A stretch of 64,000 nt of DNA from Hypholoma sublateritium FD-334 SS-4 (taxonomy: Eukaryota; Basidiomycota; Agaricomycetes; Agaricales; Strophariaceae): contig KN817522.1 in the NCBI GenBank assembly GCA_000827495.1, positions 310,001-374,000 on the forward strand, in the 5' to 3' direction. Positions 1-11,216 of this stretch are shown here, one piece after another (the stretch's first letter is position 1; the number at the start of each line of letters is the position of its first letter). The notes below the pieces were generated by a model. It was given only the letters and a program-made list of their open reading frames with translations, made no database searches and was not told the origin of the DNA. The translations under genes were made by a program, and so were the position numbers.

Positions 1-48
1 GTGCAATCATTGCCCTAACAAGGAATCATACTACTAGACCATCAGGCC
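1..48 (-). tRNA. tRNA-Pro(AGG), cut by the window edge
   Basis: This is the 5' half of a proline tRNA read on the minus strand. It matches the complete copy at 122-208 through acceptor 5' strand, D arm, anticodon stem and AGG anticodon, then enters the intron with one base different (CAATGATTGCAC here, CAATAATTGCAC there). The 3' half lies outside the window. Confidence 0.85.
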
Positions 49-121
49 AATAAACTTCTGTTTACGGCAATAATTACCGCAAATGGTAAGAGCATCCAAA
101 CGAAAAACACTCAAAAACATC

Positions 122-208
122 GGGCCTAACCGGGAATTGAACCCGGGACCTCCTCGAAGCGTGCAATTATTGCCCTAACAAGGAATCATACTACTAGACC
201 ATCAGGCC
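122..208 (-). tRNA. tRNA-Pro(AGG) with a 15-nt intron
   Basis: The minus strand folds as a full tRNA. The acceptor GGCCTGA pairs with TTAGGCC, followed by discriminator C. The anticodon stem CCTTG pairs with CGAGG, and the T arm contains the B-box sequence GGTTCAATTCC. The loop reads TT-AGG-G, then about 15 nt of intron, then T, placing the intron one base 3' of the anticodon as in nuclear tRNAs. A T5 run (plus-strand A5 at 113-117) follows and can terminate Pol III. Confidence 0.93.
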
Positions 209-282
209 GATATCCTTCATTTTAGGCAATCATTACTACAATTGGTAAGTGTATTTCCAGAACATCGAAAATGAGGCAAAAA

Positions 283-367
283 GGGCCTGACCGGGAATTG
301 AACCCGGGACCTCCACCATTCGAAGTGAAAACCCAAAGGAGGAATCATGCTACTAGACCACCAGGCC
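283..367 (-). tRNA. tRNA-Pro(TGG) with a 16-nt intron
   Basis: Third tRNA of the row on the minus strand. The acceptor GGCCTGG pairs with TCAGGCC plus discriminator C, the anticodon stem is CCTCC/GGAGG, and the loop is TT-TGG-G. The intron starts TTTTCACTTC and is unrelated to that of the AGG copies. The T arm is identical to its neighbours. A T5 run (A5 at 278-282) directly follows the 3' end. It supplies the UGG proline decoder beside two AGG decoders. Confidence 0.93.
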
Positions 368-1010
368 GGTAAGTGATGGAAACATGGGTATCACATCGTC
401 AATGACTGATACTAATAAACATTCTATTCGTTCGCTGTCTGTTTGGAAAGGATCTTTCACTGGGAAATTCAAGTTTGTTTCTGGGATGTGAATACAATTT
501 TTAGGCGATGCGATTCGGCTGGTAATTTTTGAGTAATTACATGATTATCTTATCGTAACCCACCAGCAAGGCCTCATCGCCAAGGGCGATGCTTTATTTG
601 AAATGGATCTTATCACTTCATCAGTCGCGAAGCGTGCGCATCATACTTGTGAGTACGAATGATTCTAGTTTTATGAAGACCTTGTGAAGACCTGTCACCT
701 GAAAACTTGCCTCATTTCATAAACTGAGGAGCAGTCTGATCTCAACAAAAACAGCGTATGGTATGGACGCTCAAGAAGCTATATGTACCTGCTTTTTCCA
801 TTACATACCCTCCGTAGATATAGGACAGCCTTAGTACTTGTGACGTTGCTAGATTGTAACAAATTGCTACGGGCGGCGCGCGCTCAAAGGGGCAATGAAT
901 ATATTCCACGTGATGAGAGAATCGGGCAGAGTCGAAATTTGGGCATTTACTCCGGCCGATCGCAGACCGTGACGGTGAACGGCACCAAAACATATTTTCT
1001 TCTCCCCACT
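368..1010. other. Intergenic stretch, promoter side of TIM44
   Basis: No gene is recognisable here. An open frame runs from 783 into the TIM44 start, but the conserved presequence begins at the ATG at 1011, so the upstream part is taken as 5' leader. A palindromic CACGTG (907-912), a possible bHLH-type site, lies about 100 bp upstream of that ATG. Confidence 0.5.
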
Positions 1011-2694
1011 ATGCTACCCAGGAACCTCCAAAGCCTTGCTGCTCGCACGGCAAACAGGGCCAGCAGTCAAACGGCACGTCACCTTGCCCATGCCCCGCCC
1101 TTCCGGATAGCGGCTGCTTCACAGCGGCTTGCCTTCCACTCGTCATCTCGGCAGCATAACGAAGCCCCCAAATCCCCATTTCAGACTTTTGTCGATGTTC
1201 TCAAGGACGAACTACGGAAGAACAGGGAACTTCAGGATAACGTTAAGCAGCTTCAGGGTGACGTCGAAAAGTTCCAGGATTCCGAAGCCATGAAACAGGC
1301 CAAGGCGGCATATGAACGCGCACGAGTGGGTAAATTTCGTTTTGAATTTCAGAATCAAGCTGACCTCTCCATCCAGCTCACTTCAAGTATCAAAGAGAAT
1401 CCCCGACTGCGTGCTGCCGCGGAGGAACTAAAGAAGACTGGTGTTAAGGTCGGGGATGCCGTTTCGGAAGCTCTCAAGGGGATGGAGGAGAGCGAACTCA
1501 TGCGCGCTGTATGCGACACTCTTCCTGTGCAAGGACATCGATTAACTTCCTATTCTCCTTAGATATCACGCGCATCCTCAGCGGTATCCTCTGCTGTCGA
1601 GAAATCAACTGAGCCCATTCGGAAGACCGCGGCTTACAAAACACTCGCAGAAACTTTAGTGGACGCACTAGACGACAGTGGTAGCGCAAAGCACGCTGGT
1701 TTCGAGGAGAAGGAAGCGCGCCGTCTTCGAAGGCAAAAACGGCTGGCTAAAGCAGGTCGTGCGTCAGGTCTGGGGCCCAGCCGCGTCAGTGCAAATCCTG
1801 AGTACGTGAAATGAGGCAGTATCCCGGACTCATGAATTTACTGTGACTTTTACGTGACCCATAGGGCTGGCCAGGCAATGGTACTCCACAAAGATTCGCC
1901 AAAGCAAGAAGCGTGGAATAAACTGAAGGAGACAAATCCTGTTCTAAGAACTCTGGTTCAACTGCGCCAGGCGTATGACGAGTCAGAAAATCCCGTTGTG
2001 TCGTCTGTGCGTTCAGTAACGGAAACTGTTGGCACCTGGTTCGACGAGAATGAAACGGCCCAAGTAATGCGCTTGATGAAGAGCATGGACCCCGATTTCA
2101 ACCGGGAGAGCTTTGAACGGGAATTGCGCGAGTATATTGTTCCCGAAATAGTGGATGCCTACCTATCTGCGGATCAGGCAGCGTTGAAGGCATGGTGCGG
2201 AGAGGCTGTAAGCATGTTCATTGAAAAGTGTGAGAATGTGTATTTATCAATTTCCAGACTTACAATGTCCTATGGGCTACCATGGAGCACTTCCTGCGAC
2301 AAGGCCTGATCAGCGATAGCAAAGTTCTTGATATCCGACAAGTTGATGTATGCATCGCCTCTCAAGTTCTAGCAATTGTATCTAATCTCGTTCATTCAGG
2401 TTCAAGACGCTAAAATCCTGGAAAATGATGTTCCTGTCTTCCTGGTTTCATTCGCGACTCAGGAAATGCTGCTCTTCCGAAATGCAAAGACAGCCGAAAT
2501 TGTTGTCGGCGCAGAAAACAAAGTTGAGCAATGTACATACGTTGCAGCGATAACTCGTATCCCCGAGCAACTAGACGACGAACTAACAGGCGGATGGAAA
2601 ATCATTGAGGTATGTTCTTCTACATCCAGGGCTAAAGTATGTCACTGATATCCTTTCTTAGATGGCACGCAGAAGCGCCCGTGCATATCTTTAA
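1011..2694 (+). CDS. TIM44: Mitochondrial import inner membrane translocase subunit Tim44
   Basis: Tim44 is the matrix-side scaffold that tethers mtHsp70 to the TIM23 channel during protein import. Seven exons join in frame with introns 1326-1376 (GTGGGT..CAG), 1509-1562, 1802-1864, 2208-2257, 2348-2399 and 2610-2661. The N-terminus is Arg/Ser/Ala-rich without acidic residues and ends near a HSSSRQ stretch, as in a mitochondrial presequence. A charged coiled-coil section (ELRKNRELQDN) follows, then a Lys/Arg-rich linker. The C-terminal Tim44 domain includes the FDENETAQVMR and FNRESFERELREYIVPE stretches and ends WKIIEMARRSARAYL. Length and domain order are normal, with no damage seen. Confidence 0.95.
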
Positions 2695-2916
2695 AAGTAC
2701 TCCTCGATACCTATCTTTATCTCACTACCACATAGACCACGTAATGCTGCATACTAATTCCCGCTTTCGGATTGCAATAATCACCACTCCTGTTTATTTG
2801 CTCTGTTATCATTAAACCTGAATTCAGTATAAATTGAGGTTACGTAGTAGTTTTCACGGCGAAATAGATAATTATCATGAGAGTCAAATCCAAGTAGGTC
2901 TATATAGTATGCAGGA

Positions 2917-5090
2917 TCATGGCTTTCGGTGTGCGAACTGACCAATCGTGCGGTAAACCTCCGAAATTTGCTGGTGGAGTACCCGGACAACGCCTCTCAA
3001 AGTGCGCGCAGAGAGCTTTCCAGAAGCAGTTGCTTTGTTCAACGCGTTCTCCGCCTGAACGTGTCGAATACTGAGTTTCCACAATTGACGCACAGCGGAA
3101 GATCGTGCTTTCTGAATAGCGAGTGAGATTAGGGGAGATAAGCGAAAGGCTGAAGCCTCGAAAGACAAGCGCACCAGGTTCTGGTTCTTGAACAATGAGA
3201 TGGCGCCGCGCACCCATTCTTGGTTGGCAATCGAAAATGAGGCAATCGCGGAGCTGATGTGGTCCTATGAAAATCATACGCGAAAAAAGGTGTGCAAGGT
3301 TAGATCAATCGAACCCTTCAAAACACGACATTGACGACAGAAATGGAAACATATCGTACTTACATTTGTCCAATTACCCTCTGAAAGTTCACTGAGCGGC
3401 AGAGAGACCGAAAGAGGAACACCCGTGTCGGGAACTGATATCGACCCAGTTTCCGTGGCCGTGTCCATATAATCTATTGCTTCATCCGATGAACCGCTGG
3501 CAGTCATCCCGCCATTAAAATGGCTGCGTAGCGGAGTAAGAGGCGACTCCGAACAAGGTTCTCCCGAGTTTCCTCGACGGGGAAGCGACAAGGGGGATGG
3601 GTAAGCTCCAATCTGGTTGAGTGTGGACGATTTGCGAAGGGGTGTCTGGAATCTATAATGAAAAATCAGCGGGGCCTCACTTCAAGGACGAAGGGTCTGT
3701 CTCACGCGCTAGAGCTCCCGGACGCTCGAGGAGCAGTGTCGATATCCATCTCATCGGATAAACCGTCGTCAGGGGCGCAATCCGCACGCCTGGATTCCCC
3801 GTCAGCCATAGGAGCCCTGGAAGGTGAGGTATGCATGCGGCGGGCTCGAGTCCTGGCATCAATCATAGCCGTGAGACGACGGGCCGAATGATTTAACTGA
3901 AGTCGAGAGATCATTCAGTGAATGACTGAAGGTAAGAAACGAATTTGCTTGTTCACCTCCGGTTTAGTAAGAGTTTTATCCAAAAGGAACCTCTTATCCG
4001 TGAGGAAGTCATGAAAGTAGGCGCATACAGCCCCATACTGCTGCAGGGTGAAAGCAGACGAAGATGTAAATTGGTCCGAGGCCGATATTTGTTCGTTGAT
4101 CATCGAGAGCCTGAATTTCAATGAGCATAATGTAAGTATCAGATCAATTTGGATGGTTTGTTTGCAACCCACAAATCTCGAAAATCGGGATTAATCATGA
4201 AATTTATATTATTGTTCTCATCCTCAGGCAGATCAGTGATGAATCTGTCCCTGGACTAACACATACGGGGTCCAAACTCAGTGGCGCATGGCAAATCCTT
4301 CGACGACTTACTAGCCTGTACAAAGCAGCTTCAATATAGTCCCCCATTCGCTTTCCTAGGATCTCTCCGTTTGATTCTGCTTGTTCATTAACTTCGAGCA
4401 GGAGCATGTGAGTTTTGATGTCACTGGCAATTGGAAACATCGCAGACTTACTGATCTGCATGAGATCATCAAGCGAAATTTCACTCTCCTCAGGTAGCGA
4501 GCGCATAGCGAAGAATCCGACTATGACACCTTGTATATGGAAAACAAATGAGCTGTTAAAAGTGTGAACTGACGTCGACGGATTACTGCATCGTACGGTC
4601 AAAATATGTAATTCTTCTGCGCGTCTGCATTTTGAATTCCGGCAGATCGTGTTCTTCGTAGGGTTTCTTGGCTGCATTGGTGAGGCGGGAGCGTTTCTCT
4701 GATTTTGCGCGTGGCATGTTCCAAGAGATGAGAGGTTCGGAACTAGGTGATAGAGTTGAGATATATGCAGAACGCCGATGAGTTCGAGCTGATCAACAGC
4801 TGAATATTCCTGTCGAAGGAAGTAACGAAGGGAGGGATCGCCGGAGAAAAGAGCAGTAGGGCGAGACAGATGGCACAACCTGGAGCCAGCAAGGGATGGG
4901 AGCTGGAAAAATGAACGAAAGCAGGCGGGTTCTTATCCAAATCTACCCCACCAAAGCAGATGTCAAACGAGTCGATTCCATTGGGCAGCAGTGACATAAG
5001 ATGAGAGTTCAGCGTCAGAGTGAACAATGACTTTGAGCTGAATGGTGCAGCGCGTTTGTGCGTGTCAATAGAGAGAGTTGCCAAGGACAT
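2917..5090 (-). CDS. Unrecognised multi-exon gene or gene pair
   Basis: The minus strand holds a chain of short coding-like blocks separated by probable introns, but no family is recognised. A possible first exon starts at the ATG at 5090 and joins in frame, over a GT..AG intron, a block containing FLRQEYSAVDQLELIGVLHI. An alternative start is the ATG at 4717 (MPRAKSEKRSRL). Downstream come SLPEESEISLDDLMQISKSA, then LSMINEQISASDQFT and an acidic Ser-rich section. The last exon is basic and helical (LWKLSIRHVQAENALNKATA) and runs to a stop at 2917. Borders are uncertain, and two genes cannot be excluded. Confidence 0.35.
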
Positions 5091-5518
5091 GTATTCTGAT
5101 TCATGCGACCAAATTGAATCAAGAACCTTTCACACTTGCACATGCCACAAAAGACGCAAATTTCTCACGTCTCTCAAGTGACCTACCAAAAGCTTTATTC
5201 TCTACATCGTCTCACGGAGCCTCTTCTGCGTAAACAATCACGGAGTACCTTTTCATGCCCCTCCATATAGTCTGCCGCCGTAGAATGTATCATCAACGAA
5301 GATTGATTGGAATTTGAAAAGCTTTGTTCTCAGCACCACAGTACAGTGTGATTTTTTGGTGATTTGTATAGAGGCTGTTCTGAAAACATAGCTCAGAGTA
5401 GGCGTTGCCAGTTGTATCGACCGATATATCATGGCAGCCAAATTATCTTCCATAATTTAGGTAGTACATTACATTTGTTTCAATGGTATCAATTTATCTA
5501 GTATCCTTTACTCACCGT
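5091..5518. other. Intergenic and 3' region of phosphoglucomutase
   Basis: AT-rich sequence with only short meaningless frames. It holds the 3' untranslated part of the phosphoglucomutase gene and the upstream flank of the unrecognised gene. No other element is seen. Confidence 0.5.
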
Positions 5519-7524
5519 TCACTAGGAATAACACGGTCAGTGTTTGTATCCGCCTACAGACAGAGCAAGTACTTACAGTAATAACGGTGGGCTTCTCCCT
5601 GCCGAGGAACTCTTTCAATTTGCTGAGCTCCAGTGCAACCTCGATCAAGCTTTGCAGACCTTCAGCGGCGGGCTTGCTGAGCTCAGCCACGCCGGCGTCT
5701 GCGGCAACGTATCTCTCCACATACATGCGGACAGTGGCACCATGGCTGCCTGTACCGCTGAGGCGGAAGACAACGCGCGAGCCGTCAGTGAAAGTGATAA
5801 CCTGTCCTTGGTTCTTCGATACCGAGTGGTCGATAGGGTCCTTGTACTCAAAATCGTACAGGCCCGAAACGGTGAAGCTCGTGGAGGACGAAGTAGCAGT
5901 GTACACTGTGTTATCCAGGGAGCCAGTCTTCAAGGCCTCGTTCAGGTTGGCGACGAGAGCATTAGCGCCTTCCGACGGTACCTCCTCGTAGTCATACCGG
6001 CTGAAGAAGGAGCGTCCGTAGATAGAGTAGAATTCGTTAAGCAGATCGTTAATTCCGATCAACTTGTTCGGTGAATCCTTGTTGACGGACGCGATGATAT
6101 TGAGCCAGGCTGAAGACAAATTAGCGGAGATTTTCAAGCTTACACGACTATACAACATACCAATCACAGCCCAGAGGCCATCCTTCTCGCGAATGTGATC
6201 GGATCCTGTACCGAACGACTCCTCGCCACAAATAGAAAGACGCCCAGCATCCATGAGGTTTCCGAAGAACTTCCAGCCTAATTAATTGTCAATTTAGTTA
6301 AGTTGTCAGATAAACCAAATCGTACCCGTCGGCACTTCGAAGTACTCAAAGCCCTTCTTCTTTGCGACATAGTCGATGGCCTTGCTAGTGGGCATACTTC
6401 TGGCCAGTCCCTTAACACCACCCTTCTTGAAGTAGGGGATTGCATCTGCCCAGTGGGCGATGATGGCCACCGAGTCAGAGGGAGTAACGAATGCGCCCTT
6501 TCCGTAAATCATATTTCTGTCGCCGTCTCCATCACTAGCAGCGCCGAATGGGATGTTGTTCTTCTCAACGGCGTCAACCAATGTGTGCGCGTAGGTCAGG
6601 TTGGGATCGGGGTGGAATCCACCGAAGTCGGGAAGGGGTACGCAGTTTTGGATGGAAGATTCCGGCAGGCCAAATGTATTTACGAAAAGAGCTCGAGCAT
6701 ATGGGCCAGTAACGCCGTTCAGACCGTCGAACAAAACAGGGAAATCGGACTCGTGCTCATCGAGGAATTTCTTGATGAGAGGGAAGTCAAAGATGGACTC
6801 AAGGAGGGTAATGTAATCCGTGACCGAGTCTATGACGGCGACTTTGGAGGGGCCGTAGGTGTGCTCTCCTATTTTGGAAAGATCGACCTGTAATAGATTA
6901 AGATCGGCTATACTGCGTAGTATATCGGAACGCTTACTGGGATGGCCTCAATGACTTTGTAGCTCTTGATGGTCTTGGTCTTCTCATAGATCTGGTTGGT
7001 GACGTTCTCCGGAGCGGGGCCTCCGTTGGAGACGTTGTACTTGATACCGAAATCGGCATTGGGACCACCTGGATTGTGACTTGCGGTGAGGAGAATTCCG
7101 CCGGTTGCTTTGTACTTCCTGATGATGTTGGACGCCGCGGGTGTGGATAAGATGGAGTCCTTGCCGACGATGAACTTTCCAACGCCATTGGCAGAGCCGA
7201 TCTTCAGAATGGTCTGAACAGTCTCAGGGGAGAAGTATCGGCCATCACCCCCGATGACGAGTGTAGAATTTTTAACATCGATGGAGTCGAAGATGGCTTG
7301 GATGAAGTTTTCCGTGTAGTGCTAGTTGGGCTCTTAGCTGTGTATGTCTGAATTAATTGGTGTTCCTTACTTCTTGCTGGAAAACTTTGACTCTATGCGC
7401 TCATCGAGTAAGTACGCGCTTAGAGCACAGACGGCATATATGCATACCGTTTCCTGAGACCAGAGGTTCCAGGTTTCTGGCCTTCAAAGGGGTTTGTGGG
7501 GATTTCTTTGATGTTGAACGACAT
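5519..7524 (-). CDS. PGM2: Phosphoglucomutase
   Basis: Interconverts glucose-1-phosphate and glucose-6-phosphate in the cytosol, feeding glycogen, trehalose and UDP-glucose synthesis. The start is at 7524 (MSFNIKEIPTNPFEGQKPGT). The catalytic phosphoserine loop TASHNPGGP, the metal loop DGDGDRN, the sugar-specificity loop CGEESFGTGSDHIREKDG and the phosphate-binding SGTGSHGATVRMY all appear in family order. The protein ends PTVIT, the usual C-terminus. The stop codon is separated from it by a 55-nt intron (5522-5576, GTAAGT..CACTGAC..CTAG), so the last exon contributes only TGA. At least five introns. Which fungal PGM paralogue it matches is not resolved. Confidence 0.96.
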
Positions 7525-7788
7525 TGAGGTTGTGAGGAGGAGCGAGAAAAACTAATTTATGCGGGGCGTTGCGCAATGCGGCCCCTGTGTCATCGATTCC
7601 AATTTATGATGTCAGATAGTGTCATGTGACCGTTCCTGTTTTGACCGCGGCGCTCGATTTTTGTGAAAGCTTATAGGAGTCAGGACTCGGAGGCCCTTCC
7701 ATTTGACTCTCATTTTCCCGTGCTGTTTTGTCTCAAAGCGAATCTATCTATCCACTCTCTATCTCGAAACCTTCTCCACCCTTCATAA

Positions 7789-8074
7789 ATGGACACTTCG
7801 ACCTCACGTATGAGAAAGAAACGACAGAATTGAACGACATAATGACATTTCTATCGATGGAACTGAATATTTGGTAGATCCGGGCCTCGTAGACACACGT
7901 TCGCCTCAGGCCTATCTGATTCGAGCTATCTTTCGAACGTTGCCGCATATCTTCCGAGTCCAACAGGTCATAAAAGAGCTTGCTAGGCTATCCTCGTCCT
8001 ACGGCTGCGTCTGGGCTCTGCGTTCTGGGTTGCTATATCTTCGGGAGAATCAAAGAATTCCGCCGGCGGCTTGA
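7789..8074 (+). CDS. Possible small hypothetical protein
   Basis: An ATG after a CT-rich leader starts MDTSTS. A plausible intron (7808-7877, GTATGA..GGTAG) joins it in frame to a 67-codon frame containing YLIRAIFRTLPHIFRVQQVI. Total is about 71 residues. No family is recognised. It is divergent from phosphoglucomutase and could be a real small gene, a gene fragment or chance. Confidence 0.22.
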
Positions 8075-9245
8075 CCCGTCGCTAGATCACGAATAAATAC
8101 AGCTTTCAATCACCTACATCCGAGTTCTCAAAGCGACATCTACATGAAGACGTCAAATAACTCGTTCACGTCCGAGCAAGCGCCGACGCGAAACGCGGTC
8201 TAGAGCTTGTAACAGTCACAATAGTCTCCGACGTCTGTGCCCTACTGTCCCTACCGTCATACCGTTTCCGGGATGATGATTTCATCTGGACGGCTACCGA
8301 CATGCCATTATGGACATTACGAAAGGCTCAGCTAACGATTTGCACGCCAAGTAACCCAACACTCAGTGGTCGACTCGACTGCTATGCGAAACTTGTACAT
8401 ATATGGCCATTTATACTCACTTTATACGCTGTCTGAAGAAGGCGGCCGATCCCTTCAACACCGCTTCAACTGCTATTCATGGTGCCACAGCACACATGCG
8501 CCTACCTGGTCAGCCAACTATAGGCCGCTTTGCTATATCGTATAGGTTCTTCGATCTCGATCTCCGATGTATTGGCTAGGGTCTCCATAAATCACAAATT
8601 TGACTCCACTGGTTCTACGAAATAAAACAAGTATCATACAACATTATCTCCTTCCACCCCAATTCAATCCGGTGACTTACCATTCAAGAAAATAAGAGTG
8701 GAACAACATCTTTCCAGCGATCTCACACGGACTCTTCCCAGGGTGCAGTGGTTGGATGGCACATAACTTACATATGTTTTCCCGTCTGGAGCGCAAGAAT
8801 CCTGCCGGCAATGGAGCGCCCTGACGATTCAGATGATCTCCTACGAGTCGTCGTTGGATCGGACAACTTTTGTGGCCGTCTCAACTGTGCTTTACTTACT
8901 TAGTATGACGCGGCCTGCGGCCCGTCGGCTACTTATAGTAGTGTTGTGAGCCCTTCAGTACTTCGGTGTGGCCGCTGGCGTAAGTACACGCTGTACCAAC
9001 GCTGTACAAGCTGTTCAGTGATCCAAGTAACGTCTTAGTCGCAGCATCAATGAATACCAGTAAGCTCTCTTATCCATGCCGTGTATGTAGTCCTGAGCAG
9101 GATTTGGTTGGTCCGGATTGAATGCCGCAAACCCTGGGAAGCGGCCGGGTGGGTTGTAAGTGTTGTCAGTCGCAGCCGCCGATCTGATTAAAGTGGCCGG
9201 ATGGCCACGCATGCTTATGCAGGCCACCTCCTGCCACCGCTTGTT
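8075..9245. other. Gene-poor stretch
   Basis: No frame of useful length on either strand, no clear repeat and no transposon motif were seen. It could be old decayed sequence or a long regulatory interval upstream of the lipase-like gene. Confidence 0.45.
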
Positions 9246-9253
9246 TATAAATA
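9246..9253 (+). promoter_or_regulatory. TATA box of the DUF676 gene
   Basis: TATAAATA lies 103 bp upstream of the ATG at 9356, on the correct strand and at a normal spacing for a fungal TATA box. Confidence 0.5.
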
Positions 9254-9355
9254 CGAGCTTACCGCAGACCGGGCTGTGTGGACTTGCTACCTATATATGA
9301 TCTTTGCGTCCAACGGCGACCTGCTTATTTTTTGATCCCCTTCCTACTCTCGAAA

Positions 9356-10969
9356 ATGAGCTCTGTCCACCTCCTTGTCCTTATCCACGGCATGTGGGGA
9401 AACCCCGTGCATCTGGCCGAGCTTGCGCGCATCGCACGCGAGACGCACGCCGAGGCTAGTCCTGACGGCACGCGACTGCAGCTTTTGGTGGCAGAGACGA
9501 TCCGGGAGGACTCGACGTACGACGGGATAGATTGGGGGGGCGAGCGGATTGCTAAAGAGGTGCGTTCTTGTGCACGCTGCGTCCAGGAGAGACGCTGACT
9601 ACCCGCCGCCCACCAGGTGTTAGAAACCGTCAAGGACATCGAAAAGGATGGTGACCGGGTCACCCGCTTCTCGGCAACTGGTTACAGCCTCGGCGGGCTC
9701 ATTGCAAGATATTGTATAGGGTACGATCTACTTTTGCCCTGGTCCACACAATCCATGTGCTCACCGGCGTCATAGTGTTCTGAACTCACAAGGGTTTTTC
9801 GACAACGTCGCGCCCGTGAACTTCAACACCATCGCTACGCCGCATTGTGGGCTGCCACGCTATGAGTCGTTGCTGTCTTCAATCACATCAACGCTGGGGC
9901 CGAAACTGCTGTCGCGGACCGGGGAGCAGTTCTACTGCGTAGATAAATGGTCCCCCAAAGGACGCCCGCTCCTCGTTGTAATGGCAGACCCAGGTTCGTT
10001 GGATTTTCAATGCCTTGAAGGAGAGTAACTTAATCACATTTACCGCAGCTCGTGAATTCTACAAAGCCTTGGCCAAATTCCAGAATATCAGGATATATGC
10101 CAACGGGTAAGTGTGCTAGAGAACACAATATGCGCTGTTCCTCATAGTTTTTCATCTCCTTCAGGATTAGTGATAGGACAGTGCCTTATGTCACTGCAGC
10201 AATCGAGACGTCAGACCCTTTTACCGAGTACGAAAAGGATGGAATTGAGATGTATGTCCCTGCTTTATGAATGAGTACGATGTGCTGACTCGTCCCGCAG
10301 AGAGTACCAGGAGAAATATCCACATGTCATCGATCATTATACCGTACCAGACGTCCCTCCGTCCAGGCCTCCAAAACCCGCAGCTCTCAGCGTTGATTGG
10401 TTCAAGAGCCTGAAGCCTTCGGGGCCCATCGTACCGCCCTTCTTGCAGTTCCGCTTCCCTCTCAACATTGTAAGTATCTTACTTATTAATTGATACGTCT
10501 TCATACTAATGACGGTCTCCGCGTACAGCTTTTGTATATGCTTCTTCCCGTCCTCATCCCCGGAGTTATTTCCCTGGTCATCATCCGCTTCTCCCTCGCT
10601 TCCCACCACTCCCGCGCACGCATCAAGGAGCTTGAAAGCGAGGCGCACGGCGGTGATCGGCCGACGTTGCTCAAACTCATCGACGAGCTCGAGCAGGAGA
10701 TGGAGGGCGCTGTCGTCGACCTTATCGACAATCCGGACCCATCACCCGCGTACCAGGCGCCCTTGTCCAAGGCGCACCCGATTATCAGCCCTGCGCACAG
10801 GAAGATCGCAGGCTGGCTCAACACGCTGCCCATCAAGAAGGAAATTGCATTTTTCCCTCGTATGCTCAACACGCACGCGACAATTATCAGCCGCGACGTG
10901 CAGCGCTTCGATGTGCATCGGCAGGGCGAGGGTGTTATTAGACACTGGGCGGATTCGTTCGTCGTTTGA
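9356..10969 (+). CDS. DUF676 (putative serine esterase) lipase-like protein
   Basis: Alpha/beta-hydrolase of the DUF676 group, which in yeast includes the lipid-droplet phospholipase Lpl1. The N-terminus LLVLIHGMWGNP gives the oxyanion-hole HGMWG, and the nucleophile elbow GYSLGGLIARY follows. IATPHCGLPRY and a C-terminal His region (GEGVIRHWADSF) agree with a Ser-Asp-His triad. A hydrophobic segment (LLYMLLPVLIPGVISLVIIR) near residue 270 suggests a membrane hairpin. About seven exons, the first intron being 9560-9616. Substrate is not predictable from sequence; lipid-droplet or ER location is inferred from the family. Confidence 0.88.
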
Positions 10970-11216
10970 GGGCTGCGGCGTGGACTTCTATAACCGTACA
11001 CTGTTAAGGCCGGTTTTATTTATTTAGATTATGTACTCTAATTAGTAGATTGTATCTCAGTATTCGCCACATTACTGCCCCATGTTTCTTGCTCTCATCA
11101 CAATTATACCATTTACAAATGCACTACATTCCTCGGTTCCACTTATAAACGCTGCTACAATAAATGTGTGGTATTGTTTCCTATTCACACAAGGAGATTA
11201 TTACATGGTCTTACAT

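Noticed and set aside
1..370. Initial reading of the repeats as a CRISPR-like or transposon repeat
   Set aside because: Each unit folds as a proline tRNA with intron and Pol III terminator.
5544..6254. Open frames of up to 176 codons on the plus strand opposite phosphoglucomutase
   Set aside because: They are antisense to well-conserved PGM exons and have no family resemblance; codon bias of the real strand keeps them open.
10501..11027. Overlapping long frames on both strands at the end of the DUF676 gene
   Set aside because: Only one plus-strand frame continues the lipase-like protein; the others are Ser/Arg-rich shadows caused by high GC.
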